The notes beneath the pieces are model-generated. The model ran no database searches, was not told the origin of the DNA, and saw nothing but the letters and a program-made list of their open reading frames with translations. Below are positions 36,296-45,260 of a stretch of DNA of 49,845 nucleotides, piece after piece. Numbering within the stretch: position 1 is the first letter of the stretch; every line of letters starts with the position of its first letter. Where the stretch lies: the NCBI GenBank assembly GCA_009927445.1, contig RFMZ01000137.1, positions 1 through 49,845 of the forward strand, written 5' to 3'. The translations under genes were made by a program, and so were the position numbers. The DNA comes from Betaproteobacteria bacterium. Its GTDB lineage: Bacteria > Pseudomonadota > Gammaproteobacteria > Burkholderiales > Burkholderiaceae.

Positions 36296-36991
36296 ATGCG
36301 ACATATTATTCTTGATACAGAAACAACGGGACTCCACCCTAATCAGGGGGATCGTATTGTTGAAATTGGTTGTATCGAATTAGAAAATCGCCGACCTACC
36401 GGTAAAACACTCCATTTTTATATGAACCCAGAAAGAGATATGCCTGAAGCTGCGGCTGCAATCCATGGCCTACGCTCGGATTTTCTGGCTGATAAACCTA
36501 TTTTTGCATCTGTAGCTCAGGAAATATCCGCTTTTATCAAAGAGGCGCATGTCGTCATCCATAACGCACCCTTTGACCTCGGTTTTCTGGATATGGAATA
36601 TCAGCGCATGGGAAAACCGCCATTCACTCAGATGATATCTGGTGTAGTCGATACACTCATCGATGCGCAGCGGATGTTTCCTGGTAAACGTAACCGACTA
36701 GACGATTTATGCCAACGCTTCGGAATTCGTAACGATCACCGAAAATTACACGGCGCGCTCTTAGACGCCGAACTTTTAGCTGACGTCTTTTTAGCCATGA
36801 CGCGCGGCCAAAATGACCTTGGCATGGATCATCCCCAAGAATTGCTGAGCTCTCAAATGAACCTTCAAAAAAGTCATCTGCCCACTGATTTAAAAGTTCT
36901 GATGGCCAACGATACAGAAATACATCTGCATGAGCAATTACTCCAAGAAATTGCTAAAAAATCGAAGCAGCCTCCAAGCTGGCTTCAGTAA
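36296..36991 (+). CDS. dnaQ: DNA polymerase III epsilon subunit (3'-5' proofreading exonuclease)
   Basis: DnaQ proofreads the replicative polymerase. The 231-residue DEDDh exonuclease shows ExoI DTETTGL (Asp7, Glu9), ExoII HNAPFDLGFLD and ExoIII HGALLDAELLADVFL with the general-base histidine. A C-terminal tail of about 45 residues would bind the alpha subunit. It begins 14 bp after the efflux permease and has no clear ribosome binding site. In relatives it normally follows rnhA. Confidence 0.95.
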   Translation: MRHIILDTETTGLHPNQGDRIVEIGCIELENRRPTGKTLHFYMNPERDMPEAAAAIHGLRSDFLADKPIFASVAQEISAFIKEAHVVIHNAPFDLGFLDMEYQRMGKPPFTQMISGVVDTLIDAQRMFPGKRNRLDDLCQRFGIRNDHRKLHGALLDAELLADVFLAMTRGQNDLGMDHPQELLSSQMNLQKSHLPTDLKVLMANDTEIHLHEQLLQEIAKKSKQPPSWLQ

Positions 36992-37027
36992 AATCCACCT
37001 CAAATATTCCTGCGTACTTTAGCACTG

Positions 37028-37888
37028 ATGCGCAAGAGCTCAACCCGAATAACTCAACAAGCAGTTGAACCCTATACTATTCGGGATCATCAGTCGACGC
37101 GTTTGCTGCAAGAATTACACATCTTGACTCAAGATGGCAAAATGAATCAAGATAGTCGACGCAAACTCAAACAAGTATTCCACCTGACCCAACTGATTGA
37201 ACCTCTCATCAAAAAGATCCTAGACAATCAATCCCAAATGAATATGGTAGATTTTGGCGCAGGTAAATCGTATCTCGGCTTTATTCTGCAAGACCTTGTT
37301 TGTAAACTACAAAGCAAGCCATGCCACATCATCGGTATTGAAATCCGCGAGGATTTAGTCGCCTACTCAAAAAATTTAGCTAAGCAATTAAATTTTGAGC
37401 AGATGGAATTTAGGCATCTCTCTGCTGTAGAAGCTTTAATCGATCCCAATCTCCCTCACCAAATTGACTTAGTAACCGCGCTGCATGCTTGTAATACAGC
37501 CACGGATGACGCCATTCGTTTTGCCCTCACTAGAAAGGTAAAACACCTCGTCTTAGTGCCATGCTGTCAAGCAGAAGTCGCCTCGTTACTCAAAAAAACG
37601 CGTAGTCAAACCACTTCAGAAAAACACCTCCTACAAATGTGGCGACATCCAATCCACGCGAGAGAGTTTGGTAGCCATATCACCAATGTGCTGCGCTGCC
37701 TCCAACTAGAGTCTTATGGCTATGAGGTCACAGTTACTGAACTAGTCGGCTGGGAACACTCGATGAAAAACGAACTCATCATGGCCTCTCAGATAACGAA
37801 CCCGAAGAAGGCAAAAGCTGCAAAACTTCATTTAGAAGCACTCCTCAATGATTTAGATCTGCAAGTCTTACAACATCGTTTCACCTAA
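37028..37888 (+). CDS. SAM-dependent methyltransferase, Methyltransf_32-like
   Basis: This 286-residue protein has the SAM-binding motif MVDFGAGKSYLGF (about 74-85) and an acidic motif II in IIGIEIRED. Motif LVTALHACNTATDDAIRFAL and VLVPCCQAEVA (a proline-cysteine-cysteine variant of motif IV) are characteristic of the Methyltransf_32 group, whose members include putative RNA or protein methyltransferases. The substrate is not evident. It follows dnaQ by 36 bp and is convergent with the next gene. Confidence 0.8.
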   Translation: MRKSSTRITQQAVEPYTIRDHQSTRLLQELHILTQDGKMNQDSRRKLKQVFHLTQLIEPLIKKILDNQSQMNMVDFGAGKSYLGFILQDLVCKLQSKPCHIIGIEIREDLVAYSKNLAKQLNFEQMEFRHLSAVEALIDPNLPHQIDLVTALHACNTATDDAIRFALTRKVKHLVLVPCCQAEVASLLKKTRSQTTSEKHLLQMWRHPIHAREFGSHITNVLRCLQLESYGYEVTVTELVGWEHSMKNELIMASQITNPKKAKAAKLHLEALLNDLDLQVLQHRFT

Positions 37889-37911
37889 AGGATGTATCAA
37901 GAGGGCCTGCG

Positions 37912-39132
37912 TTATTTTCGCCGAGCAACAATCAAGGCATAGTTACCATCTTTAAAATAACCAACCCGAAATGGTAATATCTTTTCATCATCACGCGTTA
38001 CATATGCTTTTGCTAAATCCTTGTTATAGCCTGAAAAAACGCGATACGCCTTGTTAAATTCACCATAGAGAGTCGTGTCAAAACGCATGTTCAATGGGGC
38101 ATAATCAATCCCCGTCTCATCTTGCACAATGACTGGGGCATTTTCTAAAATAGCATCGCGCACCTTGGTAAAGTTGGGATGCTGGGGAAGATGCGATGCG
38201 GCTTTTAATAGCACGGGGTTGGCGGTTACCTGCTTCAAAAAAAGATTATTTTTAGGTGTCTTGAGTATCCCCGCATTGGATAAATCCATCTTTAAATAAT
38301 CCAACTTCACCTCTCGCCCATCTTTTACTAAATAAAAACGGACTGAGTCCCAGTTTTGATCTTCATGTAATTCAATAATACTGCCGTTGTCAGCTATTTG
38401 AATGGGCACAATTTTCTGTATTGAAAACTGATGTAATTGTAAAAAAGAACTCATTAAGGTTGTGGCACCAATCTTGACATTATTCTGCGAGAGGTATTTG
38501 TATAAATATTCTGTAATGAAATAACCATATTGGCCAAAGCTATTCCATGCTGAGCCTAAAACCTCCAAGGTTTGAGCTGATGCTTTTGGACTCAGCTGAT
38601 TTAAATCAACGAGCCTCTGCGCGCGTTGTAAGGCAGCCATCACGTAATAATCCTTGTCGGGATACATTTGATACAGAGTCGTAAAATCCGGTCCTGAAAA
38701 TGGGTAAAAAACTGTCGGATGCTGGTCTTTAATTTCTGTAGCCGACCATGCCATCATCGGTTGTCCAATTGACTGTTGATATTGTTCCCAGTTAACCTGA
38801 ATCAATTGAACGTAATTAGCCCAGTCTTGGGCATCGATATTTTTTGGTCCTAGTTCAGCTTTGCCAGTTAGTAATGCAGCAACTTGGTCATAGCTCGAAG
38901 GCCCAGAGCGCTGAGGAAAATGAGGCTCTTGTTGGCGAGTCTGGTCAGCGCCAACTAAGCGCGCCTCATTTGCTAAAAGATCGGCAGATTCTGCAGGTAC
39001 TCTGGGCAGTTCTTTTTCTGATTTCGCAATCGTGGGGCTTTGCGTGAGCCATTGCAAGCAAATGGTTAAAGCTGCTATTGCCACTAAAAAATTAAAAATA
39101 CTAACAAGCTGGACCGGTTTAAATGGACGCAT
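37912..39132 (-). CDS. Conserved-looking membrane-anchored protein of unknown function
   Basis: I do not recognise this 406-residue protein with certainty. It has an N-terminal anchor (about residues 5-28, FKPVQLVSIFNFLVAIAALT) and a Gln/Ser/Pro linker to residue 75. A soluble domain, probably periplasmic, carries PTVFYPFSGPDFTTLYQMYP, a phrase I associate with an uncharacterised bacterial family. A second block runs DETGIDYAPLNMRFDTTLYGEFNKAYRVF. No catalytic motif is obvious. ATG at 39132 is preferred over an upstream TTG at 39150; neither has a ribosome binding site. It follows the LLM oxidoreductase by 20 bp, so may be co-transcribed. Confidence 0.75.
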   Translation of the reverse strand: MRPFKPVQLVSIFNFLVAIAALTICLQWLTQSPTIAKSEKELPRVPAESADLLANEARLVGADQTRQQEPHFPQRSGPSSYDQVAALLTGKAELGPKNIDAQDWANYVQLIQVNWEQYQQSIGQPMMAWSATEIKDQHPTVFYPFSGPDFTTLYQMYPDKDYYVMAALQRAQRLVDLNQLSPKASAQTLEVLGSAWNSFGQYGYFITEYLYKYLSQNNVKIGATTLMSSFLQLHQFSIQKIVPIQIADNGSIIELHEDQNWDSVRFYLVKDGREVKLDYLKMDLSNAGILKTPKNNLFLKQVTANPVLLKAASHLPQHPNFTKVRDAILENAPVIVQDETGIDYAPLNMRFDTTLYGEFNKAYRVFSGYNKDLAKAYVTRDDEKILPFRVGYFKDGNYALIVARRK

Positions 39133-39152
39133 TTTTAAGACGACCAACAATT

Positions 39153-40211
39153 CTAAGAAGAAATAGTCTGCACATCGGTTTCATCAAGGTTTTTTTTCAA
39201 TGCGGCTTGTGTGTGATGCTGCCGAGCTAATAACTCATAAGAATCTAATCGCGCCGCAAAGTCATGCGTCCAAGTAATGACCGCACATTCACTCACCCCT
39301 AAATCCTGCGAGAGGGTATTGAGTTTGGTGTAAACCTGCTCAGGATTGCCCACGAGTCCCCGTTGACAAAGTTGCTCAAAATGAGCCCGCTGTCCAGAAT
39401 CTAAGCCGTCTAGAGCCTCTTTGGGAGGTTTAATTGCACCCATTACCCCAATGCCTCGATCCATTTTAAATCTGGCTCGACTACGAAATTGAAAAAAAGC
39501 CTCTTCTTCCGTCCTGGCCGTTAACGCCCAAACACAAATCAATACCTTAGGTTCAGATAAATAACGCGAAGGTGTAAAGCGCGCTCGATATAATTCAATC
39601 GCTTCTTGAGCACCCTGCCCCTCTGTAATAAAGTGCGCAAAAACATACGGTAGGCCAAAATGCGCCGCAACCTGTGCGCCATAATCAGAACTTCCTAAAA
39701 CCCATACTTCTGGAGCCGTCTCACCCAAAGGATAAGCATGAATACCCCGCGCCGGATGACCAGGTTCAAATGGAATATCACCAAGCCAATGCTGCAAATC
39801 CTGAATTTGCTCAGGAAACCTCGCTGCAGATCGTAAGTCTGGGTTTAGCAACTGCGCTGTTCGGCCATCACTACCAGGGGCACGCCCAACACCTAAATCG
39901 ATTCGACCAGGTGCTAAAGCATCCAGTACCCGAAATTGCTCAGCAACTTTTAAAGCACTGTAATGCGGCAACATTACCCCAGCACTGCCAATGCGAATTT
40001 TTTTGGTTTGGGTTGCGATGGCAGCCATTAAAATTTCTGGAGCAGTGCCAACAATCGTCGGATGACTATGATGTTCAGAAACCCAAAACCTCTCATAACC
40101 CCACTCTTCACATCGCTGCGCGAGGCTTAATGTCTCCCGAATCACCGCCGCTTGGCTATTACCAAAACCAACCGCGGACTGATCAAGAACAGATAAACTT
40201 TGAAGATTCAT
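39153..40211 (-). CDS. LLM-class (luciferase-like) flavin-dependent oxidoreductase
   Basis: This 352-residue TIM-barrel protein belongs to the bacterial luciferase-like family, with SVLDQSAVGFG, WGYERFWVSEHHSHPTIVGTAPEIL and VLDALAPGRIDLGVGRAPGSD. It resembles E. coli YhbW and the MsnO8 subgroup, which use reduced FMN; the substrate is unknown. Translation could start upstream at 40319, but those 36 residues do not fit the family, while ATG at 40211 gives the standard N-terminus MNLQSLSVLDQ. It lies 13 bp after the tartrate dehydrogenase gene on the same strand. Confidence 0.9.
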   Translation of the reverse strand: MNLQSLSVLDQSAVGFGNSQAAVIRETLSLAQRCEEWGYERFWVSEHHSHPTIVGTAPEILMAAIATQTKKIRIGSAGVMLPHYSALKVAEQFRVLDALAPGRIDLGVGRAPGSDGRTAQLLNPDLRSAARFPEQIQDLQHWLGDIPFEPGHPARGIHAYPLGETAPEVWVLGSSDYGAQVAAHFGLPYVFAHFITEGQGAQEAIELYRARFTPSRYLSEPKVLICVWALTARTEEEAFFQFRSRARFKMDRGIGVMGAIKPPKEALDGLDSGQRAHFEQLCQRGLVGNPEQVYTKLNTLSQDLGVSECAVITWTHDFAARLDSYELLARQHHTQAALKKNLDETDVQTISS

Positions 40212-40224
40212 GAAGTTCTGTCCA

Positions 40225-41301
40225 TTAAATGGCTTGCGCAATCGCTTTTCCAAAATCGCTAGTATTACCAGTACCACCCATATCAGGAGTAAATGGCGCG
40301 TGCAGCGGTCCGGCTGCAAGAATTTTTTCGAAAGCGTCTATGATAGCCTTACTTGCCGACGGGTGGCCAAGGTGCTCTAGCATCATTGCCGCACTCCAAA
40401 TCTGTCCTATCGGATTAGCAATTCCTTGACCAGCAATGTCCGGTGCAGAACCGTGAACCGGCTCAAATAAAGACGGATAAATACGCTCTGGGTTGATATT
40501 ACCCGATGGCGCTATGCCGATCGTGCCTGTACATGCCGGTCCAAGGTCCGACAAAATATCACCAAATAAATTACTTCCTACAACCACATCAAACAGATGT
40601 GGCTTTAAAACAAAAAATGCTGTCAGAATATCTATGTGGTACTGATCTACCCGAATATCCGGATAAGACTGAGCCATATTGGCTACCCGAGTATCCCAAT
40701 ATGGCATCGTGATAGAAATACCATTGGACTTTGTAGCACTTGTGAGGTGTTTTTTGGGACGCTTACTGGCTAATTCAAAGGCGTATTTTAAAATTCGATC
40801 CACCCCCTGCCTAGTCATGACCGTCTCTTGAATAGCGAACTCCCGATCAGTGCCAGCAAATAAAATTCCCCCAGCATTAGAATACTCACCCTCAGTATTC
40901 TCACGAACCACATAAAAATCGATTTCGCCAGGTTGACGATTCGCTAAAGGACTCGGTACACCCTGTATCAACTTCACCGGCCTTAAATTAACGTATTGAT
41001 CAAAGCGCTTACGAAACTGAATTAAACTGCCCCATAAACTAATATGATCTGGAACTAATTTAGGCATCCCAACTGCGCCAAAAAATATCGCATCTTGGGT
41101 AACCAAAGTGTCAAACCAGTTATCTGGCATCATTTGCCCGTGCTTTAGATAATAATCGCAACACGCAAAATCGTGATGATTGAACTGAATATCTATACTA
41201 AACTTGCTAGCTACTGCCTCTAATACTCTGAGCCCCTCAGGCATGACCTCTTCACCAATGCCGTCTCCAGGAATTACCGCTATTTGATATTTTTTTGTCA
41301 T
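40225..41301 (-). CDS. dmlA: Tartrate dehydrogenase / D-malate dehydrogenase (decarboxylating)
   Basis: This 358-residue beta-decarboxylating dehydrogenase belongs to the isocitrate/isopropylmalate family. The subgroup is set by IAVIPGDGIGEEV, GAVGMPKLVPDHISLWG, RENTEGEYSNAGG, SATKSNGI, VVGSNLFGDILSDL and EPVHGSAPDIAGQGIANP. Length matches E. coli DmlA (361). It oxidises D-malate or tartrate with NAD. GGTGAG precedes the ATG, which overlaps the stop of the sprT-like gene (ATGA). Possible alternative substrates include isopropylmalate, but the substrate loop is not LeuB-like. Confidence 0.88.
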   Translation of the reverse strand: MTKKYQIAVIPGDGIGEEVMPEGLRVLEAVASKFSIDIQFNHHDFACCDYYLKHGQMMPDNWFDTLVTQDAIFFGAVGMPKLVPDHISLWGSLIQFRKRFDQYVNLRPVKLIQGVPSPLANRQPGEIDFYVVRENTEGEYSNAGGILFAGTDREFAIQETVMTRQGVDRILKYAFELASKRPKKHLTSATKSNGISITMPYWDTRVANMAQSYPDIRVDQYHIDILTAFFVLKPHLFDVVVGSNLFGDILSDLGPACTGTIGIAPSGNINPERIYPSLFEPVHGSAPDIAGQGIANPIGQIWSAAMMLEHLGHPSASKAIIDAFEKILAAGPLHAPFTPDMGGTGNTSDFGKAIAQAI

Positions 41302-41947
41302 TTTTTACTCACCGCTCTTCTGATTTCTTTGGTTTTAATGGAATCGTCTTGACTATCTTCTGCCTCAATGACTCCTGGTTGGGTTTGCTCCATCCGAATA
41401 TGATCTTTCGGACAAATCGGCGCACCATAACTCTCCCAGCGCTTCAATAATGTCACCTCAAATCCGCACTGCATACATGTTGCCTTGTTTCGACTGGCAT
41501 TACTCGGCCTAGGTGGGGGAAAGTTTAAAGCACGATGGGGGTAAGGCCCTAAGGTTTTACTGATCGTCATTAAACGGACCTTTAATGACTCGCCAGCGTG
41601 CGCCATACGCGCAGGGCCCTCTAACCCAACGACTTGGCAATCCCCTGAAAATCTACGCCGTGGCCGCTTTGACAGTCATCAATCGCATGACAGATTTCAT
41701 GTACCAAGGTATCTAAAACCTCAACTGGATCATCAATTTTTGGAGAAATAAAAATTTCATTCACTAAATCACCCGAGCGTTCGCGTGGCCAACACTGACC
41801 AAGGGTGGTCCTCGGACTACTAGACGCGGCAAACCCGCAGGATACTTTCAACGGTGGAATACCATACCCCACAGCAGAAAATATTGGCTCAAGAATACCA
41901 ACAGCTTCTTGCAGCCAACTTTCACGATTCAAAATAGAGGCACTCAT
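41298..41947 (-). pseudogene. SprT-like zinc metalloprotease, interrupted by a single-base frameshift
   Basis: The 5' part (41947-41621) encodes the protease core with VNEIFISPKIDDPVEVLDTLVHEICHAIDDCQSGHG; HEICH (83-87) is the zinc motif. It ends prematurely after AKSLG. From about 41620 a second frame continues GLEGPARMAHAGESL and then a zinc-ribbon-like tail, CMQCGFEV...YGAPICPKDH, ending at 41298. Adding one base in the TTGGGTTAG run (about 41614-41622) joins the two into roughly 217 residues. SprT-like proteins are conserved but poorly understood in bacteria. It is upstream of dmlA, with an ATGA overlap. Loss of one G or T may be real or a consensus error. Confidence 0.83.
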
Positions 41948-42047
41948 ACAAAATATTTAAAATTTCACCAAAATTCTATTATCGCCTGTTCTGAAAACAC
42001 CCCAAAAAATCTTCCCAAATACAATTCTTCGCAAACCTTTCCAAGCC

Positions 42048-42078
42048 TATGTAAAATAATACAAAACTATTGTACATA
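42048..42078. promoter_or_regulatory. Nested inverted repeats upstream of mmsA, possible operator
   Basis: The 150-bp gap before mmsA holds an inner repeat TACAA-N5-TTGTA (42060-42074) and outer arms TATGTA (42048-42053) and TACATA (42073-42078). A TAAAAT hexamer (42052-42057) lies inside and could be a -10. GGAG stands 6 nt before the mmsA ATG. The arrangement suggests binding of a dimeric regulator near the promoter; the regulator is unknown. Confidence 0.3.
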
Positions 42079-42097
42079 ACCCCTATTTGGAGACTTC

Positions 42098-43615
42098 ATG
42101 TCAACACCAGCTTACACAGCATCAGATGATATCGTGCACTTTATTGCAGGTCAGGCTACCCCAGCAAAATCGACCCGCTTTAGTGATGTTTTTAATCCCG
42201 CTACTGGACTTAAAAGTCGTCGGGTCGCCCTAGCGAGTGCTGCAGATGTCGCTACAGCTGTAATGGCTGCGCAAAAAGCATTTGGGCAATGGGCTGACAC
42301 CCCGCCCCTCAAACGTGCTCGGATTATGTTCAAATTTTTAGAACTCTTAAATTTACATCAAAACGAATTGGCGGCAATTATTACCGCTGAGCATGGTAAA
42401 GTCTTTACCGATGCCCAAGGTGAGGTTGTCCGCGGTATTGAAATCGTCGAATTTGCGTGCGGTATCCCAGAATTATTAAAAGGCGAGTATACCGACCAAG
42501 TATCGACTAATATCGATAATTGGACAATGCGCCAACCCCTAGGTGTTGTCGCTGGAATTACCCCTTTTAATTTTCCCGTCATGGTCCCTATGTGGATGTT
42601 TCCAATGGCCATTGCTGCTGGTAATACTTTTATCCTCAAGCCAAGCCCAACAGATCCTTCAGCAGCGCTATTCATTGCGCGCCTCTTTCAGGAAGCAGGT
42701 CTTCCCGATGGCGTTTTTAATGTCATCCAAGGCGATAAGGAGGCGGTTGACGCCCTCATTGAGCACCCCGATGTCAAAGCACTCAGTTTTGTTGGCTCAA
42801 CTCCCATTGCCAACTATATTTATGAACGCAGTGCGCACTTTGGCAAGCGCGTACAAGCCTTAGGCGGGGCTAAAAATCATATGGTGATTATGCCTGATGC
42901 CGATATCGATAAGGCGGTAGATGCTCTAGTTGGTGCGGCTTACGGCTCTGCGGGGGAACGATGTATGGCCATTTCGGTTGCGGTCCTAGTTGGTTCAGCA
43001 GCTGACAAAGTAATGCCAGCATTAATCGAGCGAACGAAAACTTTAAAAATTAAAAATGGTATGGAACTCGATGCGGAAATGGGGCCAATCGTGACAGCCG
43101 CCGCTAAAACAAGAATTAGTGGCTATATCCAAGCTGGTATTAACGAAGGTGCGGCCCTCTTGGTCGATGGTAGAGACTTTCAACTGCCCGAATTTGCAGC
43201 AGGTTTTTGGTTGGGCGGAACACTCTTTGATCATGTCAAACCCCATATGAAAATCTATCAAGAAGAAATCTTTGGCCCTGTTTTATCGTGTGTGCGATTA
43301 GAAACCTTTAGTGACGCAGTCGAACTGATTAATGCCCATGAGTTTGGTAATGGGGTTTCTTGCTTTACGAGCGATGGTAATATTGCCCGTGAGTTTGCCA
43401 GACGCATTCAAGTTGGCATGGTCGGCATCAATGTCCCAATCCCTGTCCCAATGGCTTGGCATGGTTTTGGTGGTTGGAAAAAATCTCTTTTTGGAGATAT
43501 GCATGCTTACGGCAGAGAAGGTGTGCGCTTTTATACCAAACAGAAAAGTATCATGCAACGCTGGCCTGAAAGCATCTCTAAAGGCAATGAGTTTGTTATG
43601 CCAACCATTAAGTAA
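42098..43615 (+). CDS. mmsA: CoA-acylating methylmalonate-semialdehyde dehydrogenase
   Basis: MmsA converts methylmalonate semialdehyde (valine catabolism) or malonate semialdehyde to propionyl- or acetyl-CoA with NAD. The 505-residue aldehyde dehydrogenase shows [45 protein letters not shown] and the catalytic cysteine Cys289 in [16 protein letters not shown]. These signatures mark the CoA-dependent MmsA group, which lacks the usual catalytic glutamate. It stands alone; no mmsB or acyl-CoA dehydrogenase is nearby. Its product propionyl-CoA is the same compound made by PrpE. Confidence 0.94.
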   Translation: MSTPAYTASDDIVHFIAGQATPAKSTRFSDVFNPATGLKSRRVALASAADVATAVMAAQKAFGQWADTPPLKRARIMFKFLELLNLHQNELAAIITAEHGKVFTDAQGEVVRGIEIVEFACGIPELLKGEYTDQVSTNIDNWTMRQPLGVVAGITPFNFPVMVPMWMFPMAIAAGNTFILKPSPTDPSAALFIARLFQEAGLPDGVFNVIQGDKEAVDALIEHPDVKALSFVGSTPIANYIYERSAHFGKRVQALGGAKNHMVIMPDADIDKAVDALVGAAYGSAGERCMAISVAVLVGSAADKVMPALIERTKTLKIKNGMELDAEMGPIVTAAAKTRISGYIQAGINEGAALLVDGRDFQLPEFAAGFWLGGTLFDHVKPHMKIYQEEIFGPVLSCVRLETFSDAVELINAHEFGNGVSCFTSDGNIAREFARRIQVGMVGINVPIPVPMAWHGFGGWKKSLFGDMHAYGREGVRFYTKQKSIMQRWPESISKGNEFVMPTIK

Positions 43616-43654
43616 GCTATCCGAAGTCCACTTTTTAAGTCTGCTTGTTTAGGA

Positions 43655-43697
43655 CTTAGTTCGTGGATCTTAGTTCGTGGAATCTTCGTTCGTGGGA
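43655..43697. repeat. Three imperfect 14-15-bp tandem repeats
   Basis: CTTAGTTCGTGGAT (43655-43668), CTTAGTTCGTGGAAT (43669-43683) and CTTCGTTCGTGGGA (43684-43697) stand head to tail, followed by a partial CTTGGTT. They lie between the convergent ends of mmsA and the ydcF-like gene. No hairpin is evident. They may simply be slippage products. Confidence 0.7.
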
Positions 43698-43713
43698 CTT
43701 GGTTAGACCACAT

Positions 43714-44469
43714 TTAAAATGCTAAATTTTCTCTGACCAAGTAATACCCTCTCCCAATGAATTCGCGAACAGCCTCTTGGGTCCACCTAAAAGCATGCGC
43801 ACTGGGTAAAAAGTCCATTGGGGTTCTACTCCGCACTTCTACCTTCGAGTCTACTCCATATTCTTGTACCTCCATGCCTTCTTGAACAAATAAACGACTA
43901 GCGCGCGGCATATGAAAGCTTGACGTCACTAAGATAATTCGTTTGAGATTATTTTTTCTGAGGATTTCTTTTACAGCAATTGCCTCATCTTTGGTGTTCT
44001 CTACATCCTTCGTAATTTGAATCTGCTCAGGCTTGATACCATAAGTTATCGCATAATCCGACAAAATCTCACCCTCAGTCTTTACATCCCCTTGCCAAGG
44101 TAATTTACCACCTGTAAAAATAATGCTTGGCGCTTTACCAGCACGCATTAATTCTATGCCGCCAAAAAACCTGTCTGGGTCACTCCATTCAAATACTGAG
44201 CCATTGGCAGACTTCACAATTCCCATCATGCCACTTAGAACCACAACAGCGTCCGCTGCTTGGACTGCACTAGGCAATTTGCGTAATTGCCCCTCTTCTA
44301 AAGCGTCCCATAAAGCATCTGAAAAAATGGGGGAAGATGTCACTAATAACAAAAAAATGGCCGCCACTAACGGTGTCCTCTTTTTATAAATCACAGCAAT
44401 GATCATCAGCACTAATATGATAGTGATCGGGTAAAAAAAATACGGTAAAACTTTATGAATGTAAATCAT
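43714..44469 (-). CDS. YdcF-family DUF218 membrane protein
   Basis: This 251-residue protein has two N-terminal membrane segments (about residues 8-28 and 31-50) and a DUF218 domain: AADAVVVLSGMM, APSIIFTGGKLPW, TKDVENTKDEAIAVKEIL and IILVTSSFHMPRASRLF. DUF218 proteins such as ElyC and SanA affect envelope integrity; the biochemical activity is unclear. Its N-terminal layout is more like ElyC than soluble YdcF. It is convergent with mmsA. Confidence 0.85.
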   Translation of the reverse strand: MIYIHKVLPYFFYPITIILVLMIIAVIYKKRTPLVAAIFLLLVTSSPIFSDALWDALEEGQLRKLPSAVQAADAVVVLSGMMGIVKSANGSVFEWSDPDRFFGGIELMRAGKAPSIIFTGGKLPWQGDVKTEGEILSDYAITYGIKPEQIQITKDVENTKDEAIAVKEILRKNNLKRIILVTSSFHMPRASRLFVQEGMEVQEYGVDSKVEVRSRTPMDFLPSAHAFRWTQEAVREFIGRGYYLVRENLAF

Positions 44470-44623
44470 ACTGTCAGTTAATCCTTAGAAGAATTGATCA
44501 AAGTTTCGTATCAATCCGGATGGGGCGGCTCGAGTAATTTAAACCTATGCACTAGATACATATCTACTCATGAGTAATGGTTGATGGTCAGTAACGCATA
44601 CTTACTGAGCTTTATTTCGAGTC

Positions 44624-44635
44624 ATGTTGCAACAT
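44624..44635. repeat. 12-bp perfect palindrome upstream of the DUF218 gene
   Basis: ATGTTGCAACAT is self-complementary. It lies in the 198-bp region between the DUF1178 gene stop and the ydcF-like start. I see no -35/-10 pair I can support in this region. The palindrome could be a binding site or chance. Confidence 0.25.
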
Positions 44636-44667
44636 AAACTGATGGCAAAACTCAGGCTCTCAAAATA

Positions 44668-45174
44668 CTACTGCAAGGTTGACTTTAAAAGAGGAGAAGC
44701 CGGTAAAGAAAATACCTCAATACCCTCTTCAATCAAATCAGCCGCCTGATCCGATGTGGCTACGCCACGTATACTTCTCTGTGGACTCTCTTTATAGTGA
44801 ATCTTTCTCGCCTCTTCAGCAAAAGACTCTCCCACATCCTCAGTCTTAGTCATGATCTCTCGAACCACCTGTAACATGGTCGCTTGCATCTTTTCCTGAA
44901 AAACCACTTTTTGATCAGGCGTTAAATGCATCGTATCATTCACAGCTGGTGGAAAATCAACAGGCTTTTGCTCCTCTTTCACTTCATGTACCGGGTGACT
45001 TTCCCGAACATGAGATGCTAAATAAGGCGCCGAAGGCATTCGAGTGATGTCTAAACTCTCACAAAGCGGACAGGAAAGAATTGATTTTTTTTGTTGCGAT
45101 ACAAAATCATCCTCAGAACTAAACCATCCCTCAAAGCGGTGATTCATCGAACAAGCTAAATTGTAAACTTTCAT
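44668..45174 (-). CDS. DUF1178 family protein
   Basis: This 168-residue protein begins MKVYNLACSMNHRFEGWFSS, the DUF1178 signature, with a CPLCES pair further on. Together the cysteines could bind zinc. A helical middle with EIMTKTEDVGESFAEEARKIHY and RSIRGVATSDQAADLIEEGIEVFSLP completes the family pattern. Function is unknown. It follows the Nudix gene downstream of the nuo operon, an order conserved in Burkholderiales. Confidence 0.9.
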   Translation of the reverse strand: MKVYNLACSMNHRFEGWFSSEDDFVSQQKKSILSCPLCESLDITRMPSAPYLASHVRESHPVHEVKEEQKPVDFPPAVNDTMHLTPDQKVVFQEKMQATMLQVVREIMTKTEDVGESFAEEARKIHYKESPQRSIRGVATSDQAADLIEEGIEVFSLPASPLLKSTLQ

Positions 45175-45260
45175 AATCTGTATGTTGTGCCGATTCTTGT
45201 AATTTCAATGCCAAAGGTGGCAAATTCATAACATTCTATCGTATAAAGAACTTTTGACAC

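Noticed and set aside
40212..40319. N-terminal extension (36 residues) of the LLM oxidoreductase
   Set aside because: It overlaps the end of the dmlA gene and gives a hydrophobic/basic leader unlike the family; the ATG at 40211 gives the standard N-terminus.
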